Origin: Mesorhizobium sp.
GTDB taxonomy: Bacteria; Pseudomonadota; Alphaproteobacteria; Rhizobiales; Rhizobiaceae
NCBI GenBank assembly: GCA_004020315.1
Contig: SAQG01000033.1
Coordinates: forward strand, 1-64,000
Direction of reading: 5' to 3'
Length of the DNA stretch: 64,000 nucleotides
Of this stretch, positions 24,745 to 32,128 are shown piece after piece (position 1 is the stretch's first letter; each line of letters begins with the position of its first letter). The notes under the pieces were generated by a model, which worked only from the letters and a program-made list of their open reading frames with translations, was not told the origin of the DNA and did not search any database. Both the position numbers and the translations under genes were made by a program.

Positions 24745-25893
24745 CTACGAAACACCTGCCGCGAACAATGCGCGCTGGCGTTCCAATTCATTGGCAACCG
24801 GCTGGCGAAGACTGCGCGAACCGTCGGCATGAATCGTAGAGAACAAGCCGACTTCCGCGTGGCGCGAATTGTCCCAGCCGGGATACGCGGTCACCGGGTA
24901 CAGGCATATGCCCTGAACCGGCGCACCGAGGCTCATTGCCTCACGGACCTCATCGCAGACATAGTGGAGCCATGCCGGCCGGCCTGATCCTTCGGCGCCT
25001 GTCTCGGCGATAAACATAGGCTTTCTGTAGCGCTCAGCCACCTCGACCAACATTTCCGAAAGTGCCCGGTATTCGTGGTGGCCCATCGGTATCGTTGGCC
25101 CGTGAAAGTACCATTGGTTGTGCGGATAAAAGTTAAGGCCGATGACGTCTACACAGTCTTCACTGCCGCCCAGTTCGGGCTCGGCACGGCCCGTCAGCAT
25201 GTCATAGGCTTCAAACTGGCCTTGACGAACATTTTCCGCGCGCCGCTGCTCGGCGCGAGTGCGGTCACGAGGAGCGACATGGATTAGCGGTTCAGCCCAG
25301 ATGAACCTGCAGTCAGGTTCGGCATCCCGCATCGCATTCACGCCCGCAACCGCTGTCCTCACAAGGTGTCGCTTGAACCATCCCCGCTTCTTCGGCCCCA
25401 CGCGCGGGAAATAGCCGACCTCTATCGCCCACGCAAAGAACGAGATTTCATTGATGGGACATACCAGGGGAGCTGTCCCGGCAACGGAGCGGTGGACCCG
25501 GACAGCCTCAGCGGCAAACCGCACATAGGCGGCGGTGAAGCCTGAGCCACCCTGGTCGACATGACTCGGCGAGCCGTAGTGGAAGATATCCCAGATGACT
25601 TGCACCCCTGCCGCCTGGGCTGCTTCGATCATTGATATCCAGCTCGACCAGTCGAAAACTCCTGGCGCTGTTTCAATCAGGTGCCAGCGCAAGCCGTCGC
25701 GGATCGTGCGAAGCCCAAGGGCGGCACAACTGCGATAGTCGCCGAGAGCGTGCGTGTCGTGTGCGGTCGCGCGAATCAAATCGAGGCGCACTCCGTCGCC
25801 GCGCCGATGGGATGAACACTCGAAACCAGCCATAAAGTAGCTGGCAAACCCGGACCAGTCTTCGCCTGGCGGACACGCCGGCTCGTTGCTCAT
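24745..25893 (-). CDS. Clan GH-A glycosidase (beta-glucosidase-like)
   Basis: This 382-residue TIM-barrel protein has an acid/base region CPINEISFFAWAIEVGYFPR and a nucleophile region MFIAETGAEGSGRPAW, as in clan GH-A (GH1, GH5 and relatives). It lacks the usual length of GH1 (about 450). The ATG at 25893 (MSNEPACPPGEDW) is chosen because the barrel starts soon after; an open frame extends to 26034. No signal peptide is seen. It is convergent to glf and divergent from a second GH-A gene. The pair probably modifies the glycan made or used by this locus. Confidence 0.8.
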   Translation of the reverse strand: MSNEPACPPGEDWSGFASYFMAGFECSSHRRGDGVRLDLIRATAHDTHALGDYRSCAALGLRTIRDGLRWHLIETAPGVFDWSSWISMIEAAQAAGVQVIWDIFHYGSPSHVDQGGSGFTAAYVRFAAEAVRVHRSVAGTAPLVCPINEISFFAWAIEVGYFPRVGPKKRGWFKRHLVRTAVAGVNAMRDAEPDCRFIWAEPLIHVAPRDRTRAEQRRAENVRQGQFEAYDMLTGRAEPELGGSEDCVDVIGLNFYPHNQWYFHGPTIPMGHHEYRALSEMLVEVAERYRKPMFIAETGAEGSGRPAWLHYVCDEVREAMSLGAPVQGICLYPVTAYPGWDNSRHAEVGLFSTIHADGSRSLRQPVANELERQRALFAAGVS

Positions 25894-26626
25894 ATGTGTG
25901 ATCCGTCGGCCAAGGCTCGCGCCAGCGCTCCTGCTAGGCAGTAGTCCATTGCTAGGCGGTCGGCCATTGCCAGTTTCGACCGCCACATCGTCCCCCGAGC
26001 GGTAAATGCAGTGCAAGCGTCGAATGTTGACCAAGCGAGCGTGAGCGGAGCCGGTCCAGTTGTCGTCGGTGAGCAGACGTCGACCTCAGGATGACAGACT
26101 GGCGCTCTCAAGCCGAGCCTCGTCAATCGTCGTCGTGCTGAATGATGGAATCCGAGAAGGCGAAGACAGCACACGCACGACAGCGATAAAGCCGATAACA
26201 TGAAACGACACGCACAAGCTCCCCACACTGCGTAACGAACTTGCCTGCGACCGTGAGGTTCCCCTTCGGCTGAACTTTTTCTGGTCGGGCAGGCGACCCG
26301 CCCAACTTGGCATTTATGCTCTTCGCCGAAGAATCGACGCACGACAATTTCCGAACCCTTCGTCATGTCCGCGGCGAGGGTTCTCACACGACTATCTGAA
26401 CCGAGCGTGCGTTCTGCCGTCTGCAATTTCTCTGGTGATCGGCCGACATCAGCTCCGCGCCGCTCTTGAGGGCAGGGCGCCGCGGCCTCGAGACAGGGCA
26501 TCGTTGTACCGCAAAATGGGACGAAGAGGGCCCATTGGCCTGCTACGCCCAGCGAAACATTTTGCCAACGCGGCAGTTATACTGCTCGGCGGACGAAAAT
26601 TCGAGCATGTCTTGAAGGATACTAGA
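25894..26626. other. Divergent gap between two GH-A genes
   Basis: No separate gene could be supported here. Both flanking reading frames extend into the gap (to 26034 on minus and from 26435 on plus), but these extensions lack ribosome sites and family-like sequence. Promoters of both glycosidase genes should lie within. Confidence 0.4.
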
Positions 26627-28072
26627 TTGGCGATACCGCTGGTCGGCGAAGTGGAAGACTCTGCGCCCAGATCGGCTGCGGGCCTGCCTTGGATCAAGGT
26701 AGCCGGTTCCTATTTCGCCACCGAGGACGGCGAGGCATGGACGCCGATCGGGCAGAATGATGCGGTAAGCTGGCCCGAACTCAATGGCCTGTTTCGGCGC
26801 GCCGATATGGCCGGCGTGGAAAGTCATCTCCGTTGGCTGAAGGAAAGCGGCGTGACCTGCCTCAGGCTGATGCTGGAGTATGCCCAGGTTCGTCACCGCT
26901 ACTTCGAGAAGCCGCAGGGCCGCTTCGTGCCGGCGATGGTGCAACTGTGGGATGACCTCTTCCGTCTTTGCGAAAAACAGGGCTTAAGAATCCTGCTCAC
27001 CCCCTTTGATACGTTCTGGCAATGGCTCCACTGGCGCCACCACCCCTACAACCGCCACAACGGAGGCATGCTGGACCACCCGTCGCGATTCTTGGTTTGC
27101 GCCGATACGCGTCGCGCGATCAAGGCGAGGCTGGAATTCGTGGTTCGCAGATGGAGCGGCAGCGGAGCCCTCTTCGCATGGGACCTCTGGAACGAAATCC
27201 ATCCCGAGCAGGCCCAGGGCAGCGCGGATGGCTTCGGTGCCTTCATCCATGATCTGAGCGATTTCGTGCGCCGCCTGGAGACGTCACTTTACGGCCGCTC
27301 TCACCCGCAGACCGTTTCGCTGTTCGGACCTGAGCTTCGCTGGCGGCCCCAAATGCCGCTGCCCGAGCCGATCTTCCGCCACCCCGACCTCGATTTTGCC
27401 TCCCTCCATCTCTATGAGGAGGGCACAATTGACGACCCCAGTGACACGGTGGCGCCGGCGCTCGGCATGGCGCGGATCGTCGGAGAGGCGCTTGGTGAAA
27501 TTCTTGACGGCCGCCCTTTTCTCGATTCCGAGCACGGCCCGATCCACTCATTCAAGGACAAGAAGATCACGCTCCCCAAACCTTTCGACGATGAATACTT
27601 CCGCCATTTGCAATGGGCTCACTTGGCAGCGGGGGGTGCCGGTGGCGGCATGCGGTGGCCGAACCGCACCCCGCACGTGCTCACCCCCGGCATGCGGCGG
27701 GCGCAGCGTTCGCTGGCCGACTTCCTGCCTCTGATCGACTGGGTTTCGTTCCGGCGTGCCCATCTCGGCGACAAGATGCGGGTTTCCGGTCCCGACATCG
27801 CGCCGGTCGCCTGCGGCGACGATTCCCAGGCAGTGGTCTGGCTGGTTCGCAGCGACACGATCGGGCGAAACGGTATGCTGCGTGCCGGCACTGCGCCCAT
27901 TCCTGCCGCCCTGGAGCTGCCCGGATTGGCTCGCGGCACCTATCGCGTCATCGCCTGGGATACCGCGACCGGCAGGCGAACGGCGGAATGGCAAGCGAAC
28001 TCGGACGGCTGGCTGAAGCTTGATGTGCCGCCGTTCTCCGCAGATGTCGCGCTTGCCATCCGCCGGATCTAG
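26627..28072 (+). CDS. GH5-like glycosidase (cellulase/mannanase superfamily)
   Basis: This roughly 481-residue TIM-barrel enzyme shows ALFAWDLWNEIHPEQA, where NE is the acid/base motif of GH5-type enzymes, and FLDSEHGP with the likely nucleophile glutamate. A small C-terminal beta domain (about 390-480) follows. The start is unsure. A TTG at 26627 has GAAGGA at good distance and lies just before the family-like part. ATGs at 26516 and 26435 have no ribosome site. No signal peptide is evident, which suggests a cytosolic role or unusual export. It is divergent from the other GH-A gene. Confidence 0.8.
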   Translation: MAIPLVGEVEDSAPRSAAGLPWIKVAGSYFATEDGEAWTPIGQNDAVSWPELNGLFRRADMAGVESHLRWLKESGVTCLRLMLEYAQVRHRYFEKPQGRFVPAMVQLWDDLFRLCEKQGLRILLTPFDTFWQWLHWRHHPYNRHNGGMLDHPSRFLVCADTRRAIKARLEFVVRRWSGSGALFAWDLWNEIHPEQAQGSADGFGAFIHDLSDFVRRLETSLYGRSHPQTVSLFGPELRWRPQMPLPEPIFRHPDLDFASLHLYEEGTIDDPSDTVAPALGMARIVGEALGEILDGRPFLDSEHGPIHSFKDKKITLPKPFDDEYFRHLQWAHLAAGGAGGGMRWPNRTPHVLTPGMRRAQRSLADFLPLIDWVSFRRAHLGDKMRVSGPDIAPVACGDDSQAVVWLVRSDTIGRNGMLRAGTAPIPAALELPGLARGTYRVIAWDTATGRRTAEWQANSDGWLKLDVPPFSADVALAIRRI

Positions 28073-28213
28073 AGGAGGCCAACTTTCGCCGATGCCGATT
28101 TCAGCGATCTCCCAAGCTACGGCCCGGAGTCTCGTGCCGGCGATGCAGCCCGTCGCGAGGAAGCGTGCAGCGAGACGCCGGAGTTCTTTAGGCGCCTGCC
28201 GAACAGGTACTCG

Positions 28214-28238
28214 GGAACAATCGCGCCAAACTGCCGTT
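28214..28238 (+). promoter_or_regulatory. EcfG-type stress promoter, exact consensus
   Basis: GGAAC at 28214-28218 and CGTT at 28235-28238 are separated by exactly 16 bases. This matches the promoter consensus of EcfG, the general stress sigma factor of alphaproteobacteria. A transcript would begin near 28245, just before the membrane-protein gene. Confidence 0.6.
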
Positions 28239-28264
28239 TGGCAATATCATCGCGGGAGAAGGTG

Positions 28265-28759
28265 TTGCAGCGGATCGTATCAGGGGCTCTGGCGGGAGTT
28301 GCGGCTACGGTGGCGATGACAATCGCCATGAGGCACCTTCACGGGTTGCTCGACAACCGGGACCGTTATCCTTTGCCACCCCGCGAGATCGTCGAGCGCG
28401 TGGTAGTCGCCGGTGATGAGCAGGTCGCGCGAACGAGCACACTGTTTGCCCATTTCGGATTTGGAGCCTTTACCGGCTCCATTTTTGCGCTGCTGCCCAT
28501 GCGCCATGGCAACGGCATCCTTTACGGTCTGGGAGTGTGGGCGCTCAGCTATCTGGGATGGATTCCCGCCGCTCATATCCTTGCACCCGCCTGGCGGCAT
28601 CCCGTCTATCGAAATCTTCTGATGCTTGCTGCCCATGTCGTCTGGGGCGCGACCCTCTCAAGATCTCTGAACGAGCTCGAAGCCGCAAGGACCGAAGTGT
28701 TTGGTCGGCCCACCGGCCCAGGGGCGGCGATATCGGAAATTCGTGAGAAGCCAGGCTGA
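28265..28759 (+). CDS. Small integral membrane protein (YagU/DUF1440-like)
   Basis: This protein of about 164 residues has three to four membrane segments, including IVSGALAGVAATVAMTIAMR, GFGAFTGSIFALLP and NLLMLAAHVVWGATL. The first segment and overall pattern recall YagU/DUF1440-type proteins, but the family call is tentative. The TTG at 28265 follows GGGAGAAGG. A TTG at 28238 would start inside the -10 element of the EcfG box, so the shorter form is preferred. Stress induction is likely. Confidence 0.6.
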   Translation: MQRIVSGALAGVAATVAMTIAMRHLHGLLDNRDRYPLPPREIVERVVVAGDEQVARTSTLFAHFGFGAFTGSIFALLPMRHGNGILYGLGVWALSYLGWIPAAHILAPAWRHPVYRNLLMLAAHVVWGATLSRSLNELEAARTEVFGRPTGPGAAISEIREKPG

Positions 28760-28899
28760 TGGCTCCATTGCCGATGCCGTTTTAGCTTGACCGCGAGCAA
28801 AAGTTTCGTTCGAGACCTTGCAGACCAATCTAAGGGTCGACGTCGCGATCGTCGGGGGAAAGGTGCGGCAGCTCTACATACGTCCTTGGCCCATAGACT

Positions 28900-29322
28900 T
28901 CACGTATTCGGCGGCTGCTGCCGATGGCGCTCAGCTTCGGCTGCATGCCATTCTCGGTCGATGGAGCCTTCCTCAGCCTTGTGGAAGTACTGCGAGCAAA
29001 CAAGCCAGCCTTTGAGCGGTCTTAGCAATGCAACACACGAGCCAAAGGTGAGGGGGTAAGGTTGTGAGCGCATGCATCCAATAGGACGGCTCATACGTGA
29101 GCTGAAACCATAGTGCGAAAGCCAGCGCCGGGAATGCCACAATCGACATGGAAAAGAAAGCCGGGCCGTCAGCCGGATCGGCGAACGAGAAATTCAATCC
29201 GCATACATCGCAACTCTGCGCCAGCTTGAGATAGTTGCTGACAGATGCCCCGGTTGGCAGCGCGGGCAACGCCCCTTGATACCGGTTAGGACGGGGTTGG
29301 TCGTTTCGTCGTAGGTAGTCAT
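28900..29322 (-). pseudogene. DUF983 membrane protein with two compensating frameshifts
   Basis: Read from the ATG at 29322, the protein begins MTTYDETTNPVLTGIKGRCP RCQPGHL in frame 1. It continues SNYLKLAQSCDVCGLNFSFA, DPADGPAFF and LWFQLTYEPSYWMHAL in a second frame, and ends CVALLRPLKGWLVCSQYFHK back in frame 1. DUF983 proteins show just this order: a CPRC and CxxC zinc-type N-terminus, then two membrane segments. One base is missing near 29245 and one extra C lies in the CCCCCT run near 29055. The full length would be 140 residues, normal for the family. Either a real pseudogene or two sequencing errors. Confidence 0.8.
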
Positions 29323-29457
29323 CCTACAAATCACATCGCCCCGGCATTAATTCCGAGGTAGGCGGCGCCCTTGTTTGAGTTCCGGCGACGAGGAGTAACT
29401 GAGTTTGCTCGCGCCATGTCGCGTAGATAGCGCAGCTTGAGGGAGCTACCAGAAGCC

Positions 29458-29610
29458 CTAGGTCCGCTCACCGACCTCTGCCCCGTTTTCAGGCGTTCGG
29501 CGACGATCGTCGGGTGGAATCTGGATGACCTCCGCCTCGGCGCGGCCGAACTCACGGCCGATTTGAAATGCCGCGTACAGCGCGCCAAGACCGATTAGGA
29601 ATCGAAGCAT
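29458..29610 (-). CDS. Small single-membrane-segment protein, 50 aa
   Basis: This protein starts MLRFLIGLGALYAAFQIGRE, one N-terminal hydrophobic segment, then a short charged tail ending ENGAEVGERT. GGAAGGAGA lies 6 bases before the ATG. An EcfG-like box is found upstream on the same strand. It is divergent from the DUF3606-like gene. The family is not recognised. Confidence 0.6.
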   Translation of the reverse strand: MLRFLIGLGALYAAFQIGREFGRAEAEVIQIPPDDRRRTPENGAEVGERT

Positions 29611-29632
29611 TTGGGATCTCCTTCCGCGGTAG

Positions 29633-29657
29633 AACTGCACGGCCGGCAGTCAGTTCC
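29633..29657 (-). promoter_or_regulatory. Candidate EcfG-like promoter on minus strand (AGTT)
   Basis: On the minus strand GGAAC (29657-29653) is followed after 16 bases by AGTT (29636-29633), one base off consensus. It lies just upstream of the 50-residue membrane protein gene and back to back with the exact EcfG box at 29666-29690. Confidence 0.4.
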
Positions 29658-29665
29658 ACAGGGGC

Positions 29666-29690
29666 GGAACCACAACGTTCAACATTCGTT
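29666..29690 (+). promoter_or_regulatory. EcfG-type stress promoter, exact consensus
   Basis: GGAAC at 29666-29670 and CGTT at 29687-29690 are 16 bases apart. The box ends 33 bases before the ATG of the DUF3606-like gene, which is ideal promoter spacing. Confidence 0.65.
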
Positions 29691-29723
29691 GCCACTGACC
29701 GTGGGCCAAGGAGAACGGAACAG

Positions 29724-29903
29724 ATGGCGGTCAAGAGGACGAGCGACACGAGCCGAGTTAAGAAGGGTGCAGAACTTGAAGTTGAGCACCTGGCGGAGGT
29801 GACAGACGTGACGCCCAAACAGGCGCGGGCATTGCTTCGCAAGCACGGCGCAGACTGGCAACGGCTGAAGGACGAAGCTGAAGAGTTGAAGGAAGACGAC
29901 TAG
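29724..29903 (+). CDS. DUF3606-like small stress protein, 59 aa
   Basis: This 59-residue hydrophilic protein carries ELEVEHLAEVTDVTPKQARA LLRKHG followed by a Lys/Glu-rich helix. This matches the DUF3606 pattern of a helix, a short turn and LLxKxG. A strong AAGGAGA precedes the ATG at 29724, and an exact EcfG box lies upstream. The molecular function of DUF3606 is unknown; members are often found among stress-induced genes. A related protein is encoded at 63.7 kb. Confidence 0.75.
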   Translation: MAVKRTSDTSRVKKGAELEVEHLAEVTDVTPKQARALLRKHGADWQRLKDEAEELKEDD

Positions 29904-29956
29904 TCGGGTCGATCTCCGGCCGGCGCGATTGAGGCGTAGCCTCGCCTGACTGGGAC

Positions 29957-30151
29957 CTACTTGCGCACAAGCCAGTCCAGCGCATCCGAATCGACATGCT
30001 CGTGGTCGGTCAACTCACTTACGAGTAGCCTGGCGTGTGACCGCCATCGGTACTGGGGGATATTCTCTTCGATGACCGACTTTTTGAAGGCGTTTCGCAG
30101 GACATCGCACTCGAAAGCCGATATTCCAAAATCGGATGGGTTTTGTGCCAT
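29957..30151 (-). CDS. Small hydrophilic protein, 64 aa
   Basis: The protein starts MAQNPSDFGISAFECDVLRN and ends DSDALDWLVRK. It is rich in charged residues and has no membrane segment. GCGGAAG lies 6 bases before the ATG at 30151; the open frame reaches 30271, but that extension has no ribosome site. The family is not recognised. It lies in the cluster of small stress-type genes. Confidence 0.55.
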   Translation of the reverse strand: MAQNPSDFGISAFECDVLRNAFKKSVIEENIPQYRWRSHARLLVSELTDHEHVDSDALDWLVRK

Positions 30152-30263
30152 TTCAGTCTTCCGCTTAGATGGGCGATAGCACCTGAGTTGGCTTTCAAGC
30201 GCCAGCTTGCCGTGGAAGTGCGGGCGACCTGTGAAGTGTACACCTTTTGAGAACAGTAGCGAG

Positions 30264-30499
30264 TCAAACATGCCGGCCGGCGCGCGTCATCGCCCGAAGG
30301 ATAGCAAGCTCGGCTTCAAGCCTGGCATTTTCCTTTTGCGTCATATTGTCGGCAGCGGTCAGCCTGCGTAGCGAGCGCATGATCTCGCCGCGCGTCTAGC
30401 CGGCCCCCAGCATGCAGTCGACGATCGCCTCAAAGCCTCGATCCATGCCTCCTGGCAATCGATCTCACGGTCGCCCTGTCGGCTTGGCGGGTTGATCAT
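30264..30499 (-). pseudogene. Small gene with frameshift and in-frame amber codon
   Basis: GAGGAG precedes an ATG at 30499 that reads MINPPSRQGDREIDCQEAWI. After a one-base deletion the frame continues FEAIVDCMLGAG, then TAG, then TRGEIMRSLRRLTAADNMTQ and ENARLEAELAILRAMTRAG. The coherent protein-like character on both sides of the TAG suggests a tryptophan codon was lost (TGG to TAG). It starts 10 bases after the stop of the similarly damaged gene upstream, so both were once one small operon. Confidence 0.6.
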
Positions 30500-30508
30500 C
30501 GGGGCTCC

Positions 30509-30691
30509 TCAAAGATATCGCTCGCCTTCGGCGCGTTTCTTGAAACAGAACTAGTGCGAAGACTGCCGCGGCTTGGCAAAATCCCATCCGGGATTCTTCC
30601 CGCAGCCGGGATGCTCGCACCGATGATGCTGAATGCCGGGGCGGGTGACGGGCTCCACTGCCCCGGGAAGACGGATCAGTTCTTCGCTCAT
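30509..30691 (-). pseudogene. Small CxxxxC-type protein gene interrupted by amber codon
   Basis: From the ATG at 30691 the frame reads MSEELIRLPGAVEPVTRPGI, then HHRCEHPGCGKNPGWDFAKP and RQSSH, then TAG (30551-30553), then FCFKKRAEGERYL and TGA. The expected pattern is CEHPGC, a GWxF motif, then HWFC, so the TAG most likely stands where tryptophan was. Without it the protein would be 60 residues with a possible four-Cys/His metal site. Only this single lesion is present. Readthrough cannot be excluded from sequence alone. Confidence 0.6.
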
Positions 30692-30852
30692 AGCATCGCG
30701 ATCGGAACGATCATGTGTTGCCTGCCATTCGGCTTCCGGCTCGCAGATCTTCGTGAGGGCGCATCTCGCGCTTGCGATTCCGCAACAGGGTGCGGCCTTT
30801 TTGGTGTATGATTATGCTGCAGAACAAAATCTCTGGGCGAAGGGGGTTTGTC

Positions 30853-31062
30853 ATGCCGATTCGTGGAAGAGCCGAGGATGCGGGTGTCTTCAACGCGACC
30901 GAGCTGGCGCTACTTGGCCGCGTGTTCAATCGCTTGAAAATTGACGGCCAATCGGAACAACAACGCGAAACGCTCGCGTCCCGAATTATTGCCAATTACA
31001 TGGCCGGAGTGGTGGACGAGGAAGAACTTCTTTCCGCTTCGAAACAAGCGCTGGGGCGGTAG
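30853..31062 (+). CDS. Small rhizobial-type protein, 69 aa
   Basis: The protein starts MPIRGRAEDAGVFNATELAL and ends DEEELLSASKQALGR; it is predicted helical. The ATG at 30853 follows GAAGGGGG. The longer open frame from 30772 lacks a ribosome site. Its pattern (FNATELALL, then IANYMAGVVDEEEL) resembles small proteins I associate with rhizobia, of unknown function. A terminator hairpin lies 128 bases downstream. Confidence 0.6.
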   Translation: MPIRGRAEDAGVFNATELALLGRVFNRLKIDGQSEQQRETLASRIIANYMAGVVDEEELLSASKQALGR

Positions 31063-31189
31063 CTCCGGATTAGCAAGCTACCCCTCCAACCGCCGGTTGG
31101 TAGACGCGACGCAGCCGGCGCGCGTAGGATTTCCTACGATCCCGGCACACCCACCCCCCGCCAACCCTGTGCCTGGTGAACGACCGATC

Positions 31190-31221
31190 GCCCGCCGTGC
31201 CGAAAGGTGCGGCGGGCTTTT
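31190..31221 (+). terminator. Rho-independent terminator-like hairpin
   Basis: GCCCGCCGTGCC and GGTGCGGCGGGC pair around GAAA and are followed by TTTT. A close copy of the stem sequence (GCCCGCCGTGCCGAAAGG) lies at 63418-63448 after another small gene. It probably ends the 30.85-kb gene transcript and insulates the EcfG promoter just downstream. Confidence 0.7.
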
Positions 31222-31232
31222 GACTTCCGTAT

Positions 31233-31257
31233 GGAACAACCGCTCGCGGAGGGCGTT
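31233..31257 (+). promoter_or_regulatory. EcfG-type stress promoter, exact consensus
   Basis: GGAAC at 31233-31237 and CGTT at 31254-31257 are 16 bases apart. The predicted transcript start (about 31264) coincides with the first base of a conserved three-hairpin region and lies upstream of the KTSC gene. Confidence 0.6.
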
Positions 31258-31263
31258 CGGCTC

Positions 31264-31340
31264 CTGCAGCATCTTCTGTGCTGCGAGATCGGTGTCCCCT
31301 CCCGATCAGCCCGCGTCCTTCCCTCTGTAGGGCGCGGGCA
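31264..31340 (+). ncRNA. Candidate three-hairpin structured RNA, copy A
   Basis: Three consecutive inverted repeats are present. GCAGC (31266-31270) pairs with GCTGC (31280-31284), GATCGG (31287-31292) with CCGATC (31302-31307), and CCCGCG (31310-31315) with CGCGGG (31333-31338). The same three-hairpin order occurs at 63600-63673, with arms that differ in sequence but keep pairing. GGAAC lies the same distance (29 bases) before hairpin 1 in both copies. It may be an sRNA or the 5' leader of the KTSC gene. It is not a family I can name. Confidence 0.45.
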
Positions 31341-31380
31341 ACTTCAGATGGACTCTCCCCCTGATCGGAGTAGTCACGTC

Positions 31381-31592
31381 ATGCCGTCCACCTCGATACA
31401 CAAAACGGAATACGATCCGGAGCGCAAAGTCCACTCGGTGTGGTTCGTGGCCAGCGGTAAATGCTACGAGTTTGAGGACGTGGCGCCGGAGACTTCGCCG
31501 AGTTCCGAGCCGCCTTCGCCAAGGGCCGCTTCTTCAACGACCACATCCGCAATCACTTCCGCTACCGTCTGGTTGCCCCCGTGGTCGACTGA
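31381..31592 (+). pseudogene. KTSC-domain protein with frameshift
   Basis: The frame starts MPSTSIHKTEYDPERKVHSV and YEFEDVA, then after a one-base loss near 31484 continues GDFAEFRAAFAKGRFFNDHI and RNHFRYRLVAPVVD to a TGA at 31590-31592. This is the full pattern of a KTSC-domain protein (about 70 residues: SxxY, a W-x-S-G-Y strand and the FFN-x-IR helix). KTSC proteins are small, of uncertain function. The gene is downstream of an exact EcfG box and the hairpin region. Real decay or a sequencing error. Confidence 0.8.
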
Positions 31593-31738
31593 GCAGCATC
31601 AGCAGACGATCTCTCTTTGGCAGGGATGCGGCGCATTCGTGGCGGCCCTCCGGCCAGCCCTTTGCGAGGGCAAGGTCGGACATCGGAACGAAAGGCGGAT
31701 TCGCGAATTCTACTGCTAGATAATCGGAATCGTCGCCC

Positions 31739-31933
31739 ATGAGGCTCGCGACTCTCCACCTTGAAACTGCGAGATACGGCGACGTATATCGCGCCGAAAG
31801 GCTCGCGCGGCTGAGGCAGCAAATGATCCGGCACATCAAGCGCACTGACGCCTCGGCTCAAAAAGTCGAGCAAGCGCTGGCTAGTTTGGCCGAAGCAAAC
31901 GCACCCATGGACCGGCTCGCGCGGCATCGGTAG
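31739..31933 (+). CDS. Small helical protein, 64 aa
   Basis: The protein starts MRLATLHLETARYGDVYRAE and is Arg/Ala-rich and helical, with a coiled-coil-like C-terminal half (TDASAQKVEQALASLAEANA). Its ribosome site is weak (GGAATCG). The family is not recognised. It sits alone between the KTSC gene and the peptide ABC operon. Confidence 0.4.
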   Translation: MRLATLHLETARYGDVYRAERLARLRQQMIRHIKRTDASAQKVEQALASLAEANAPMDRLARHR

Positions 31934-32128
31934 GGCCGCGCTCATCCTTTTCGAGCTCGTCAGCAAGCCGGTACGCCAAAATTAGAAGTTTGTTGCTTGT
32001 GTCGCTGTAGCCGTCTTTGGCTTCAACTATGGCACGAAGCTTTGCCAAAGCCGTGGGTCGATCAGCAGCTCTAACTCAACCACTGCCGGCTTCTTGTCAG
32101 CCGGCCAGTCCGCACAACAAGCTTCAAT

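Noticed and set aside
29331..29420. 28-codon frame MARANSVTPRRRNSNKGAAY and more on the minus strand
   Set aside because: No ribosome site before the ATG and no hydrophobic or conserved pattern; could be real but cannot be supported.
31230..31350. Short protein-coding reading of the hairpin element (MEQPLAEGVRLLQH and MERNLETRIRHLQH in the two copies)
   Set aside because: The two readings share a few residues, but neither has a ribosome site and the frames differ in length; pairing structure explains the conservation better.
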